64,000 nt of DNA from Prochilodus magdalenae. Lineage: Eukaryota; Chordata; Actinopteri; Characiformes; Prochilodontidae. The position numbers were made by a program, and so were the translations under genes. The notes under the pieces were generated by a model. That model had not been told where the DNA came from. It saw only the letters and a list, made by a program, of their open reading frames with translations, and did no database searches. This document shows, piece by piece, positions 50,922 through 62,474 of this stretch. Numbering within the stretch: position 1 is the first letter of the stretch; each line of letters opens with the position of its first letter. The DNA is taken from contig JAMWET010003934.1 of assembly GCA_024036415.1 (NCBI GenBank), forward strand, positions 863,001 through 927,000, in the 5' to 3' direction.

Positions 50922-51510
50922 TAGCTCCCACACAGCTATTCATAGTGACCTAGTTGTAACTTACATATTACCAGTTTTGGCACACTTATCCAACAAACAC
51001 ATTAATCCAACAAAGGTTTTTCTTGTACATTAATGTCATTCAGCTTTATATAGTGACTTATGTTCTAAATGAAGTAACATACAAAAATACTACTCGAAGT
51101 GACTTAAGGCTACTCCATGAGTAGTGCTATTCCACAGTTTTATAGAGAAGTGTAAATAAACAAGCAGCTGAAATTACTTATTCAATTTGTTTAGGTGGAA
51201 TAATAATGTCACTATCATTCAGTGAATTTATCAGGTTTGTTATAAGATAACTAACTAACTGCTTGCTGAAGTGCAAGCAAAAGTAAAGGACAGGATTTAC
51301 CAAGCGCACTAGAGAATGCAGGGTGTGTTAGTGAATATTCATTTTCCAATTCATGATTCAACATTTGAAGTATACAATACTGCATTGGAAAGTTTGCTCA
51401 TGCATAAGTGTCTAGTAATGGCAGTAGATGAATAATAAATACAAATGATACATAGGGAATACACATTACAGTGGAGTATATAAAATGATATAAAATGGTA
51501 TATTTTATAT

Positions 51511-51852
51511 TGTAGCGATCGTGAGGCAGCCATCGACTCAGGAAGCATGGTTAAACCAAAAGCTCTTTATTTTAGAAGAGGACACGACTCACTTAGAGCA
51601 TTTACAAATGCTAGGAGCGTAAAACCCAACAACCCACAGCATGCAAACAGCCCTAAGGTCACTAACCTAGCTAAGAATCTACTAAATGGTAGATTCAGAG
51701 TGGTGCCTACCACTCTGCATAACCCCACCCAAGAGGAAGGCCCCACACCTGTCATCCATTCACACACAGGCAGCGCAGAGGCGGGCACACAGACACAGGC
51801 ATACAGCAGCAGCACACGCAATATAACAGACCCACCCCCTGTGCTCGCTACA
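51511..51852 (-). mobile_element. solo LTR
   Basis: A 342-bp segment begins TGTAGCGATC and ends CTCGCTACA, the TG..CA ends with short inverted repeat expected of a long terminal repeat, flanked by ATAT at 51507-51510 and 51853-51856. A reverse-strand AATAAAGAG near 51570 could be its polyadenylation signal, which suggests minus orientation. No internal retroviral or Gypsy genes accompany it, so recombination between two LTRs probably removed them. The family is unknown. Confidence 0.65.
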
Positions 51853-51934
51853 ATATCATACTCCTGTTTACTCCTGTTTATATCAACACCACAGCATAAC
51901 AACCCCAGACCATCACACTACTACCACCACTATA

Positions 51935-52490
51935 TTTTACTGTAGGTATGATGTTCTTTTTCTGAAATGCGGTGTTACTTTTATGCCAGATATAATGGGA
52001 CACACACCTTCCAAAAAGTTCAACTTTTGTCTCCTCCGTTCACAGAGTATTTTCCCAAAAGTCTCGGTGGTTTTCATCTTGGCACTGTGCCATGCAGGGC
52101 ATTTTTGCCCAGTCTCTTACTTATGGAGTCATGAATGCTGACCTTAACTGAGGCAAGTGAGGCCTGTAGTTCTTTGGATGTTGTTGTGGGGTCTTTTGTG
52201 ACCTCTTGGATGAGTCATTGTTCCGGGGTAATTTTGGTCAGCCGGCCACTCCTGGAAAGATTCATCATTGTTCTACGTTTTTTGAGTATCTTTTGGTCTA
52301 CTTTGTCAGGCAGGTCCTGTTTAAGTGATTTATTGATTAGGAAAAGGTGTGGCAGTAATCAGGCCTGGGTGTGGCTAGAGAAATTGAACTCAGGTGTGAT
52401 AAACCACAGTTATGTTTTACCTGGGGGGCAAACACTTTCTCACACAGGGCTTAGGGCTGTAGGTTTGGATTATTTTCTCCCTTAATAAAA
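51935..52490 (-). mobile_element. Tc1-like transposon relic, reverse orientation
   Basis: The plus strand carries blocks such as GACCTTAACTGAGGCAAGTG and TTTTGGTCAGCCGGCCACTC followed by TTTGTCAGGCAGGTCCTGTT. Read on the minus strand these give the DNA-binding half of a Tc1-type transposase, including a GR(P)TK-like hook and the KDPxTTSKELQA segment. The right end CACACAGGGC..TAGGTTTGGATT is the typical terminal region. A central block between about 52,280 and 52,290 is missing compared with the family. It is frameshifted and dead. Confidence 0.75.
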
Positions 52491-52559
52491 ACTTTCTTTT
52501 AAAAATTTGAACGAATTTAGAAATTGAAAAGAAGTGAGACGAATATAGGACTGTCAAAT

Positions 52560-52870
52560 AAAGTGGATAGTGAGTGGACACTGTTGTATCCGTATCTGTA
52601 TTCCTACCAACGCAACACACATTAACACAACACCAACATGTCAGTGTCATGCCACCACCACATCAACAATGCAGTGCTAAAAATGATCCAACGGCCAAAT
52701 AATTCCTGCTCTGTGGTGGTGATTCTGTGGGTCCTGACAATTTAAAAACAGCATGAAGTTAAAAACAGCAAGTTTACAGAGAATCAAATGGACTACAGTC
52801 TACAAAGTGGACATATGGTAGATCAAGCAAAGAATGAAGAAAAAATGGACAATGAGCTTAAACAGGTGGG
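52560..52870 (+). repeat. dispersed fish repeat copy
   Basis: CATGTCAGTGTCATGCCACC, AATAATTCCTGCTCTGTGGT, GGGTCCTGAC and GGACTACAGTCTACAAAGTG form a repeat I recognise as common in otophysan fish genomes. The class is unknown to me. Confidence 0.6.
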
Positions 52871-52929
52871 GGGTTGATTTATTCATTTATTATAACACTT
52901 ATAACACTTACTTACTAAGATTCCAGGTG

Positions 52930-53560
52930 TAGTAGGAAAAGCAGAGAAGCCTGGATAACCCCACAACCTTCTCCAGCTTATAAGTCTTTCCCTCAAATGT
53001 AGACTGGTTTCACAAACTCCTATGTCCCCTCAACAATCTGCACAAAAATGCTGGTCTGTTGTTCCATGGCCAGGAAAGAAGCTGCATTGTTCCTAATCAA
53101 TCCAAGGGTCAGCTATCAGTCCGCCAACCTGATCGCTCTATAATCATCGGACAGTTGTCCACAACCTCTTTGAAGCCGACTGAAAAACATTTCCCTTGAT
53201 TATTTCAAACTCTTCCCATGTTCCAAATTTTTCCTCTGCCTTTTCCGCTGCTGTCACCTTTTTTGTCAGGAGTACTTTGAGCCAACCTTTCCTCCCTCAC
53301 CACCATTATCCACCAGTGGGCCCCTATGTTGATGCCCTGACAAACACCAACTAACATTTGGCTACAACTGTTCCTGTCAAACTTCAACAATTGAGATTTT
53401 GAACAATGTCCATTCTGACTCCATGTCCTCTACCTCTTCTGGCACATGAGACAATTTCACTGCCATCTGGTCCAATTCGCACTCAGTTGACAGCTCAGCA
53501 CTTGTCCTCAACCAAGTGCCCAGAACATATGATCTCAAGTCAGAATGAACAACCGCAAAT
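52930..53560 (-). mobile_element. LINE-like relic, reverse orientation
   Basis: Minus-strand translation gives pieces such as LVGVCQGINIGAHWW and SHVPEEVEDMESEWTLFKIS with SIVEV, which I remember from a dispersed fish non-LTR element. Many frame breaks are present. The clade cannot be settled from this piece. Confidence 0.55.
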
Positions 53561-53565
53561 ATATA

Positions 53566-53890
53566 AATATATAATATTGCCAAAAGTATGCACTCACCCT
53601 TTGAAATGGTAGGTCAAATAAAATGACAGAGTGGAATCAGCAGATGCTGGCGCACATAATACATCAACTTTTCGCAGAGCCTTCCATCACCAAGTGCAAT
53701 GCAAACCTTTAAATGCAGTGGTGTAAAGCACTTTGCCAATGTGTGAGTTTGGTGTGGAAGAACTTGACTGGCCTGCACAGAGTCCTGCACCCCAACCTGA
53801 TAAAACACCTTTGGGATGTACTAGAGCAGAGACCGCAAGCCAGGCCTTCTCGTCCATCATCATTATCTGACCTCACAAACACTCTTCTAT
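53566..53890 (+). mobile_element. deleted Tc1/mariner-type element
   Basis: The left end ATATTGCCAAAAGTATGCAC resembles a terminal repeat widespread in fish. About 53,755-53,880 encodes LTGLHRVLHPNLIKHLWDVL then EQRPQARPSRPSS, a degraded version of the transposase block with the catalytic Glu (PDLNPIEHLW in the family; the Glu codon here reads Lys). The middle is deleted. Confidence 0.72.
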
Positions 53891-54714
53891 ATACCCTGTA
53901 TATTTCCTGTTTATTAGTAACTATGATAAACTATGACTTGACTTGCAAAGACGCCAAACTGCCAAAACAAAGAGTCTTCTCTGTACTGATTATTTCTCTA
54001 AACTCTCCTCACCTTAATCTACATATTGTTGTAGTTTCTCATCATTGTCCTTGGGACTGTGGAGTGTGACTGATTTGGTACATGATGTTACATTCCCAGC
54101 AGTAACCACATTACCATAATCTCCTTTGTGCCAGATCCAGTGGGTTTCAATTTGTTGTGAGTGCTTTATTGTTTCTGAGTTTCCTAATAGATTTGGACAT
54201 GGCTATTGAGTTATATTGACCATATTTCACTGGCAGAATGAGGTGCATGTTAAAGACTGTGTATAAAGAACATCATTCACGTTGATATAAAGCCTGTCCT
54301 TGAGGAAGCTGACATGTGAAACCTAACTAAAGTTCTTGTGCATTATTGCACTTAACGATATTTTTGACTGTGTTTTTGGTAATACTTGCATTTCACTGCT
54401 GTCTTGGGAAAACTTAATAACTTCACCTTTATTGTCTTTTCCTAATATTTCAACCATTTGAAAGCATTGGCTGCTCCTTACTTTGTTTTAACCAATTCAT
54501 GATTAGTTGACAATAAGGTAATAAAATGTAATAAAAATGATGAATGAATGGAAATAATGACCAATTTAAAATATTTTTACTTAGTTTACATTTTAAGAAC
54601 TGATTCACAGTGGTTACACTGACTATATTCCTGCCACTTAGAATCATAACCATGAAGACAGTGATTATGATGATAAAGAAAAAGGTAACACATCCCCATA
54701 TGTGTTTTCTTTAG

Positions 54715-54915
<201 letters not shown>

Positions 54916-54924
54916 TAGCACTGT

Positions 54925-55690
54925 TTCCAAAAAAGGGCACTGTGTAAAAGGTAAAAACAGAATGTAATGATTTGCAAATCATTTAAATCTTGTATTTAAT
55001 TAAAAGTGCTATACTGCATTAAATGTTGAAACTGAGAAATGTTATTGTAATGGAAAAATATGTAGTCATTTTGAATTTAATGCAAGCAGCAGAGTTGGGA
55101 CAGGTTCATGTTTACCACTATGTTTATCACTTTGCTATCTGTAAGTTATCTTTAGATTGTAAGTTATCTTTTAGACTATAGATTTAAAAGCAATTTTTTT
55201 ATTATTCATGCTTAAAATAGGATTTCAGATGCTGAAAGGTTTGTGCTCTCCTTGTTTGTGTTTTTTACCTTAACAATGTTTCAAATATTTTTATGGAGTT
55301 ACCAGTCTGGACAGTTGTCTCCTATATATTAGTTCTACCACAGAGCCATGTAATACATCCAGATTGTGGTCTGGCATCGTCTTGCTAAAATAAGCAAGAC
55401 ATTCCCTGAAAAACATTGTCTATAGATGGCAGCATATGTTGCTCCAAAACCTGTACATTTGGCATTTGTTTGGCATAATTGGTGCCCTCACAGATGTGCT
55501 ATGTGCACTAATGCCCCCTCCCCATACCATCACAAATGCAGTCTTTTTAACTGTGCTGTAGGACGCGGCATCCATGATTTTCTAAAAATAATTGAAATTT
55601 TTTTATTTGTCGGACTACAGTTTTTTTTTTTACTTTGCCTCAGTCCATCTTAAGTGATCTCTCGCCCAAAGAAAGCCGCTTTTCTGGATC
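54925..55690 (-). mobile_element. mariner-type transposon relic, reverse orientation
   Basis: The left part (AATGATTTGCAAATCATTTA, then TTGAAACTGAGAAATG) is the terminal repeat of the mariner family seen at 22.9 kb. Further on, GCAGCATATGTTGCTCCAAA, then GTGCCCTCACAGATGTGCTA and ACTTTGCCTCAGTCCATCTT are transposase sequence read on the minus strand. It is internally deleted and full of stops. It begins about 45 bp after the donor of the second liprin-alpha exon. Confidence 0.75.
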
Positions 55691-56164
55691 CTGTTTATAG
55701 CATTTGTCTAGCTGTTGAAACGCAGCCAGTAGGTCAGCTTGGCACACCAGAGACAATAGTGATTGGGGAAATGATGTCACAGGAGTTGATGACAGTCTGC
55801 CAGGGCTGGAAAAATGCATTTTCACCATCTGAAAAATCACGCTTGGTGTACAAGACAATATCACCTACTGTATGCATATTTGAATTAATTTTCCTAAATA
55901 ATTAATTGACCTAATTGAAAGTACCAGCCCTTCTAAGCGTATAAATGGATAAATATCGATTTTTATGGGTGTACGGAATAAGGTTGCACTACCAAATGCA
56001 TGGTAGTTCAGCATCATAAACTTTCTGCTATTCCAGGGAAACAATGAATATATACATAACTTTTTATACCAATATTATTCTGATAACAGCACACAGTACA
56101 TTATCAGTAAGTTACTTTCTCTATCTTTAGAAAGGTGTACTGTTTTAGTGTTTAAGATGTCACT

Positions 56165-56340
56165 GTTTGTCCCTGTCATCTTTCTTGCTGTGGCCTACAG
56201 ATTGATAGCTGCAGCCCCTCTGTGACTATTACTCCAGCAGTAATCCATTCTACAGCATCCTGCAGACAGGGCCATTTATGAGGCGTCTGTGTTGGGAGCG
56301 AAGGTGCAAATAAAAGCCCCGTGATTCATAGCGGTGGGGT
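56165..56340. promoter_or_regulatory. candidate conserved noncoding element
   Basis: Unique-looking sequence (CAGATTGATAGCTGCAGCCC, AGGGCCATTTATGAGGCG, AATAAAAGCCCCGTGATTC) sits just upstream of the purine tract. Low confidence. Confidence 0.2.
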
Positions 56341-56395
56341 TTCAGTGCCCAGCAGCAAATGACAGTCAAGAAAGGAAGTCCAATTCTCTGGATCT

Positions 56396-56735
56396 GGCAG
56401 CTTCACACCTAGAGAGAAAAAGAGGGGGGTTGCAGGGGGCGGGGAGAAAGAGAGAAATTCAATTGTGTCATGGGATGAAAGTGGTCAGTGAAGATAAAAA
56501 AGAAGGGATGAATTAAAACATAACAAAGGGTCAATGAAGATGAAATAAGAAGAAATGAATCAAAAGCAAAACAAGAAAGATTTGGAAGAAACAGAAAGAG
56601 AAAAACGAGAAAAAATTGAGAAAATAGGGAGAATGTAGAAAAGTAGTAGAAAAGAAAAGCAACAGAAGGAAACACAGAAAGAGAAAGAAGGAAAAAGCAG
56701 GAGAGAGAACGAATTATATAAAGAGGAAGAGAAAT
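56396..56735 (+). repeat. purine-rich tract
   Basis: A 340-bp stretch of almost only A and G on the plus strand (runs like GAGAGAAAAAGAGGGGGG and AAAGAGAAAGAAGGAAAAAG). The minus-strand 88-codon ORF (56409-56675), Phe/Leu/Ser-rich, is its by-product. Confidence 0.9.
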
Positions 56736-57454
56736 GATTTTCTTTAGGCGTGTGATTTTATCAGTGCTGGTTCTGTCCTGTTTCCTCTGTTCAACGGTTA
56801 CAAATGTAAGAGCATCTCATAAATCCCCTTATCCTCAGCAGAGCGTCCGTCCTCATGCACACTTAACACTTAACCAGGCCACCGAAAGAGCAGAGACAGA
56901 CTTACTGCAGGAAAAAAGACTTTACAGCAGATTGTACAACTGCTGTGTAACTAAGGGTCCTTTTAGCTGATGACAGATATATGACCTAAGCATCACTAGA
57001 CATGTAGTGTCACTTAATGCGACATTGCATAGCAGATACCTTACAAAGTACAGATACGCTGTTCACTTTCATTTTCTCTGTTCAAAGTAATAGGGTAAAA
57101 CTTTCAACATCATATATGGATTTACCTAGTTACCCTGGTGTCAGCTGCCTACCTCTTACTATCTTCAAGCTAAAAGATATCAAATATGTGACACAAAAGT
57201 CAAGTTAGTATCATTAGCACAACAAAAGAGCTAACAAACAATTGGCATTTGTCTGTTTATCTTAAAGAACTAAAGCTTCCTTTCTCAATATTCTTTTTGT
57301 GTAAAAAGTTTCTGGGTTTCTGTACATTTATTAATAACAATAGTTTGGATTTTTTTGGATGCAGTGATATGTCCGGTATGTGGTGGCCTATAAGGCTTTC
57401 CCGTTTCCTTTGCTAGGCTTGGGCGATTCAGTATTGATAGTACTGTTCAATGGC

Positions 57455-57481
57455 AATAATAATAATAATAATAATAATAAT
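57455..57481. repeat. (AAT)n microsatellite
   Basis: About nine units, in the intron about 400 bp before the third exon. Confidence 0.95.
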
Positions 57482-57874
57482 TTGAATAATTTGGCTGCAT
57501 TATTTAAGGGTTAATTAAGAAGTAAAACATGGATACACAGATCCAGCTGTACAATTATACATCAGGACTATCCATGTATCATGTATCCATGACACAATAG
57601 CAAATCAAGGATCAACAATATTATTTTATGTTAAGGAGAGAAGACCTTTTCTGTAGATTTTTATCGTAGTGTAATGGGCTGAATCAGGTGTGTTAGAACA
57701 GGAAAAACACAAATGGGTTGTGGATGAAGTTCCCAGATTGACAATGAGTTCAAATTCCAGCTCTCATACTTTTCTATTTATATGTTATTTATATTCTAAT
57801 ACTTTCAGACTTGTGAGATATGCAGTGTAAAACTCTTTTTCTGCATCAGTAAATTGATTTTCCCGACCCCTCAG

Positions 57875-57949
57875 GTCAGAGAGAGGCTGCGTGTTTCACT
57901 GGAACGAGTATCAGCCTTGGAGGAGGAGCTGACTGCTGCCAATCAGGAG
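57875..57949 (+). CDS. ppfia1: liprin-alpha internal coding exon (third in window)
   Basis: This exon encodes 25 residues: VRERLRVSLERVSALEEELT followed by AANQE. The acceptor is good (TTTTCCCGACCCCTCAG) and the donor is GTAAGA at 57950. It is 75 nt, phase 0 on both sides, so its omission would keep frame. The segment extends the N-terminal coiled coil. The final residues are where liprin-alpha paralogues differ: from memory, VSALEEEL..ANQE resembles PPFIA1, whereas PPFIA2 has CSLLEEELG, PPFIA3 has VAVLEEELE and PPFIA4 has VTTLEEQL. The ppfia1 assignment is inference from about ten residues, and teleosts often keep two ppfia1 copies. A long TG tract begins about 270 bp downstream. The next exon of the gene is not seen before the window ends. 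Confidence 0.92.
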
Positions 57950-58219
57950 GTAAGAACTGATGTGTTGATGTGCTGTACGACAAGTCACTCATCCTATACC
58001 TATACATGTATGTGTTAAATGCATTGGAAAGAAACGAAGAAAGAAAGAGAGTGTGAGAGAGAAGCAGAAACAGAAAGGAGAGAGAGATTTCTCATCTAAG
58101 GTCTCTGGTGTGCAAGATAGTAGGCAGGCGGTGTGCTAAACAGTCAAAGCCTGTGTCAGTCAAAGCCTTCTCTACTCCAGCCAACCTGTCTCACTCACAC
58201 ACATCGCCAACACAGCAGT

Positions 58220-58229
58220 ATGTGTGTGT

Positions 58230-58272
<43 letters not shown>

Positions 58273-58280
58273 TGTGTGTA

Positions 58281-58321
<41 letters not shown>
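58220..58321. repeat. long (TG)n tract
   Basis: About 50 TG units with four TA interruptions, 270 bp downstream of the third exon's donor and TG on the transcribed-sense strand. It is the longest microsatellite in the window. Confidence 0.97.
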
Positions 58322-58322
<1 letters not shown>

Positions 58323-58529
58323 CTTCTTTAAGGGCTGCAGTCTCACTGCAGGGTTCTATAGGACATTTTATGTTAGACTGTGGGGCTAAAAGCCTTTTGC
58401 CCTGGGATGATGTTGACATTCACATAAACACATTTGTTTTCTTAATGGTTGAGCTGGTGTGGTAGGGTAAGCCAAATCAAATGTCATCACAGGTTGAGGA
58501 ACATGCCATTGTCCATAAAGTTATTCAAA

Positions 58530-58610
58530 AGTTTCTTTCATGGCTAAAAAGAGTACGAACTGAAGAAGCAAACTTGATTGTCAGCCAACTATCACTTTTA
58601 AAGTGAAAAG
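58530..58610 (-). repeat. dispersed repeat fragment (reverse)
   Basis: GAACTGAAGAAGCAAACTTG is the reverse complement of the core motif of the repeat seen at 6.2, 37.4 and 47.2 kb. It is only about 50-80 bp long. Confidence 0.4.
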
Positions 58611-59499
58611 GCTGATAAAGAACTATAAAAAAGTGATAAAGGACTATCAGAGACTTGAGCACTTGATCTTTATGATGGTGCCTTTGTATTTAATATTCTA
58701 AAACTTTGAATAAAAATAATTTCAGTTTAATAAATAGACGTAGTGTCAATGCGTAGATAATTAAAATAAATAAATACTAACTGGTTTGGTCAAATATATT
58801 AAATGTTTGTGTTTAATGTTTTTTTAAACATCTCTGACTCATTGTCAGTTTAGGTTAGCAGGTTATTAAGTTTTTTTGTCTTGTTCTGTTTTAATTGAAC
58901 AGGTTTAAAACTCCTCAACAGATATTACAGCACAGGTGCTGCTCGGCCTTACCCCACACCAACAAGATCACATCACAGTTTATTCAGTCATTTTAGAAAA
59001 AGCTATAGTTAGTGTTTAGAAAAGCTATAGTTAGTGGAAGTGTGTTATTGGACTGAATCTCTATAACCCCTGATGCATACCAAAGTGAAAAAAGTAGGCC
59101 CGACTTAAGACAGATGTGTACCACAGCCAGTGTAAACAGAAACACTGATTTTTATATCTGTTCAAGAAGACTAGGAATTGAACAAAAATACATGAAATAT
59201 TATTGTTTTTCAGAGTGACATCAAAAGTAAGTAATCAAATGCTCATTTGTAAATACCAACAAATAGTTGCCTGTTAAATGCTGTTCTGACCAGACCTAGT
59301 CAATAATTGATATAAAAACAATCAAATCACTTTCCAGCCTGATCCCTTTCCAACCCGATGTGAGAAGTGCTTTTCTCAGAGCCAGACACTTCCGTTTGAG
59401 AGCAGCATCATACACTACACACATGCACACACACATACACACACACACCCTGCAGCTGCTTTGATGAGGTAAAATGAACGACATCAAAGCAAGACACGC

Positions 59500-59715
59500 T
59501 TTACCTTCATTTGGACCTCTAGAAACTTCTGATTTGAGAGCAGCCTGGGCGTCCCGTCTCTTTGTGGAGTCAGGAGGTGTGCAGCCGTTTGATCTTTCAT
59601 CCAGAAAAAATTACCCACAATCCCCTTTCTGAGCCTTCAGAAGCCAAAAGCCTCTTAATTGCAGGCTCATTAAAGGAATGCATCAGAAATAAAACACAAA
59701 TACCGTTTCCCTCCA
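59500..59715. promoter_or_regulatory. candidate conserved noncoding element
   Basis: Unique-looking sequence with CCTCTTAATTGCAGGCTCAT and TAAAGGAATGCATCAG. Both TAATTG and ATTAAAG words suggest a homeodomain/Sox-type enhancer, but this is only inference. Confidence 0.2.
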
Positions 59716-59869
59716 CACTCTCCCTTTCTCTTACTCTTTTTATCTGTCTCTTTGTCTCTGGTTCATTCTATCTCCCCGTCTCTCAGCATCACTTAATTGG
59801 CATCACTGTATTGACCACCTTATTGGCAAATTAAAGAAAGTATCGCATCAACTTTTTGAAGCAACATTA

Positions 59870-60415
59870 CTAATATTTTTACTCCACTGTCCTTACCATC
59901 TCCATTCCTGCCCCCCACTTTTTACTTATGCTTCCCTTTTCTTGCCCTTCATTTTTGCACTACTATTCTTTACTTTATTTTCCTTTCATTTTTGCCCCAC
60001 AATTTTTATCTGATTTTTTCCTTTTGTTCTTTCCTTCTCTATTGTCTGTTCTTTCTTATCTCTTGATGTTTTTTTAACCTTGTTTATTCATCTGTTCTTC
60101 TTACCACCACCTGTTGTTCTTATATTTTACCCCTTATATATTCTTATGAGTTTTCTTTGCCATTTTATATTTTTAACAACTTGACCTTCTCTCGGTTCTT
60201 TCTTAGCACTTTTCCTTACCCATCTTCTGCTTCTTACCAGCTCACTTACCCCTCTTTTCTTTCCTACCAGTTCTTACACTTCTGTTTTTTCTTACCACCA
60301 TTTTTAGCCCTGTTTTTTTATCGCCTTTCTTACCCCTCTGTTCTTTCCAACCACCTTTTTTACCCTTCTTCTTTATCTTCTTCACATAATTTATCACCTA
60401 GCACCTCCTTACGCT
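59870..60415 (+). repeat. pyrimidine-rich degenerate repeat
   Basis: About 545 bp of C/T-rich DNA in which TTCTTACCACC or TTCTTACCAG followed by a T run and ACCCCTCT recurs at irregular 25-35 bp steps. The 97-codon plus ORF (60157-60450) is a Phe/Leu/Ser/Pro-rich artefact of it. Confidence 0.8.
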
Positions 60416-60510
60416 TCCACTGTGGTGACCATCCTGAGCTGGGTGGATAGAGGAACACAACATGGGCGCTAAATAATCCTTCCCTGCCCTTTAGCCTGGA
60501 GAGAAGATAC

Positions 60511-60590
60511 AGTGTGTGTGTGTGTGTGCGCGTGTGCGCGTGTGTGCGCGCACGGGTGGTGTGTGTGTGTGTGTGCGTGTGTGTGAGTGT
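60511..60590. repeat. mixed TG/CG alternating tract
   Basis: TG units with embedded GCGCG runs (60528-60551) form almost pure alternating purine-pyrimidine sequence broken only by GGGTGG near 60555. Confidence 0.93.
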
Positions 60591-60989
60591 ACTGTTGCAA
60601 GTCCTCCATGATGGAGTCTTTACAACAGGATGCTGTTTATGGACATGGACAAGAGTGGCTCAAACTGAATGCATCATATCAGTTTCTATATGCCTGATTT
60701 TACTGTTCCTCTCTGCTAATGACAATATGCAGTAATAATACTCTGCATCACTTTACTAAGAATAGGTGGCTAAATTACTAAACATTGCCAGTCATATGTA
60801 AATATCTTCATAGTTGTGACATCCTAACCAATGGAACATGGCCAGTATATTTTCAAACCTAAACAGTTATTTTATAATCATATGCTTTCAGAGAATGAAA
60901 GAGCACATTTAGCTGGGGTGAATAATTATTTTAAAAAATATAAAATATATATTAATCAAAAAGCCAGAAGTCAGGAACCACTTTAAGTA

Positions 60990-61440
60990 TTCTACACTCT
61001 CTGAGCCCTTTATTAGGAACTGTACCTTGCTCTAAAAACAGGCTCACTTCTTTGTGGCTTGGATTCCGCAAGTTGTTGTAACCCCCCTGTGGAAACTGAT
61101 CCATTTTGACATGATTGCATGACAAGTGCATTATGCAATTCCTGTAGGTTTCTCAGGAGCTCTTGCATGCAAATCTCCCATTCTGTCGCATCCTATAGCT
61201 GTTGTATTGGACTTAGAACTGTTAACTGGGAATTTTTTCTTTATGACATGGTTCACGATCATAGTGGAAGTAGCCATTAGCAGATAGTAAATTATGGCCA
61301 TGAAGGACACATCCCAAAGTTTGCCAAGAAAGCATTCCTCAAACCATTACACCACCTCCACCAATCTGGACAGTAGACACAAGGCACGCTGGGTCCATGG
61401 TTCCTGCTGTTAGTGTTAAAAGATTCAGCAGACTATTCTA
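60990..61440 (-). mobile_element. Tc1-type transposon relic, reverse orientation
   Basis: The CCTTTATTAGGAACTGTACC end near 61,009 is like the terminal repeat of a widespread fish element. It is followed by TTTTGACATGATTGCATGAC, TTATGACATGGTTCACGATC, AAACCATTACACCACCTCCA and ACAAGGCACGCTGGGTCCAT in reverse-transposase order. It is eroded, and the far end is lost. Confidence 0.7.
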
Positions 61441-62474
61441 CATGTTTACAGTCTTTTTTGCTTGCACTGCTCCCTCAAGATTGGTTTATTAGACAACTGC
61501 ATGAATTAGTGTACAGGTCTTCAGTGTTGTACCATGTAGAACATCTAAAATCCTTTCAAGAATTGTAGAGGTACAGTAAGACTTCTTAATTCTATAACAA
61601 CAACAGAACTATAAAAATAATTCAAGATCAAACAGTTTTGTATATGTGTGAAAAAAATCAATAACAACAATAAACAAGAAATCTCTGCAAACAAGAAATC
61701 AATGTTATGCAACGACTCTAATACACTATACGCTATAGTGGTCCAATTTGAATAATTAATGTGTCCTTAAAGATTTGTGGAAAGGAACTAGATAAGTCAG
61801 TTCTCTGGATTTGTAATCCTTTAGGAAAATGTCTGTTTCTTTTTTTCCCTTTTTAATAATTTAAATGTAGCATTTAATGGAGAGTCTAATCTGAGACTTT
61901 TAAAACATGCTTATTTTCTCTAAATAGCTCATTTAAGCACTATTGCTGTTTATTCATGCAATATGGTGGAAAGTGGTGACTCACTTTTTCCTACCTGTTA
62001 GTCTCAGAAGTCAGAGCAGTTGGTGTCTGTAGATGGATGATGAGGGCGGTGTGTTGTCTGCAGTCGTGAGGAATTTATGCAGAAACACATACTGAGAACC
62101 TTTAATGCCTGCATCGCTGACTGATTTCATCACTGATATTCCACCCCCTGCTGAGCGTTTAATCCCACCATTACTGAAAACTTCTAAGCCTACCTAAAAC
62201 ACTCTGTATTGCCATTCTTGTGTGGGGGTTGCATGTGTGGTGGGTGTGTGGGTTGGTGTGGGAGTGGTGCATAGGGTACAGAGAGTGAGCATGGGTATTT
62301 TCTCATTTTGTGTGTGTTGATAGGGGCTGTGAGGGGATGATATACTGAACTGTATTTAAAGTGTTTATCAGAAAACATGACAGATATTTTATGTAACCAG
62401 TAAAGTGGCTAATAAAAGGACTGATATTCCAGTGTGTTTACAGTATAGCACAAGTGAGAGTTCTATGTTATAAG

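Larger units (their letters stand above)
45432..54714 (+). other. ppfia1: intron between first and second visible exons
   Basis: The intron is 9,283 bp, GTGAGT to TTTAG. Most of its middle is transposon: a hAT-like copy, a full-length dead Tc1, a solo LTR, a reverse Tc1 relic, a reverse LINE-like relic and a deleted transposase relic, in that order. No host exon is visible inside. Confidence 0.9.

Noticed and set aside
58133..58465. Val-Cys repeat ORFs over the TG tract
   Set aside because: A direct translation of (TG)n; microsatellite artefact.
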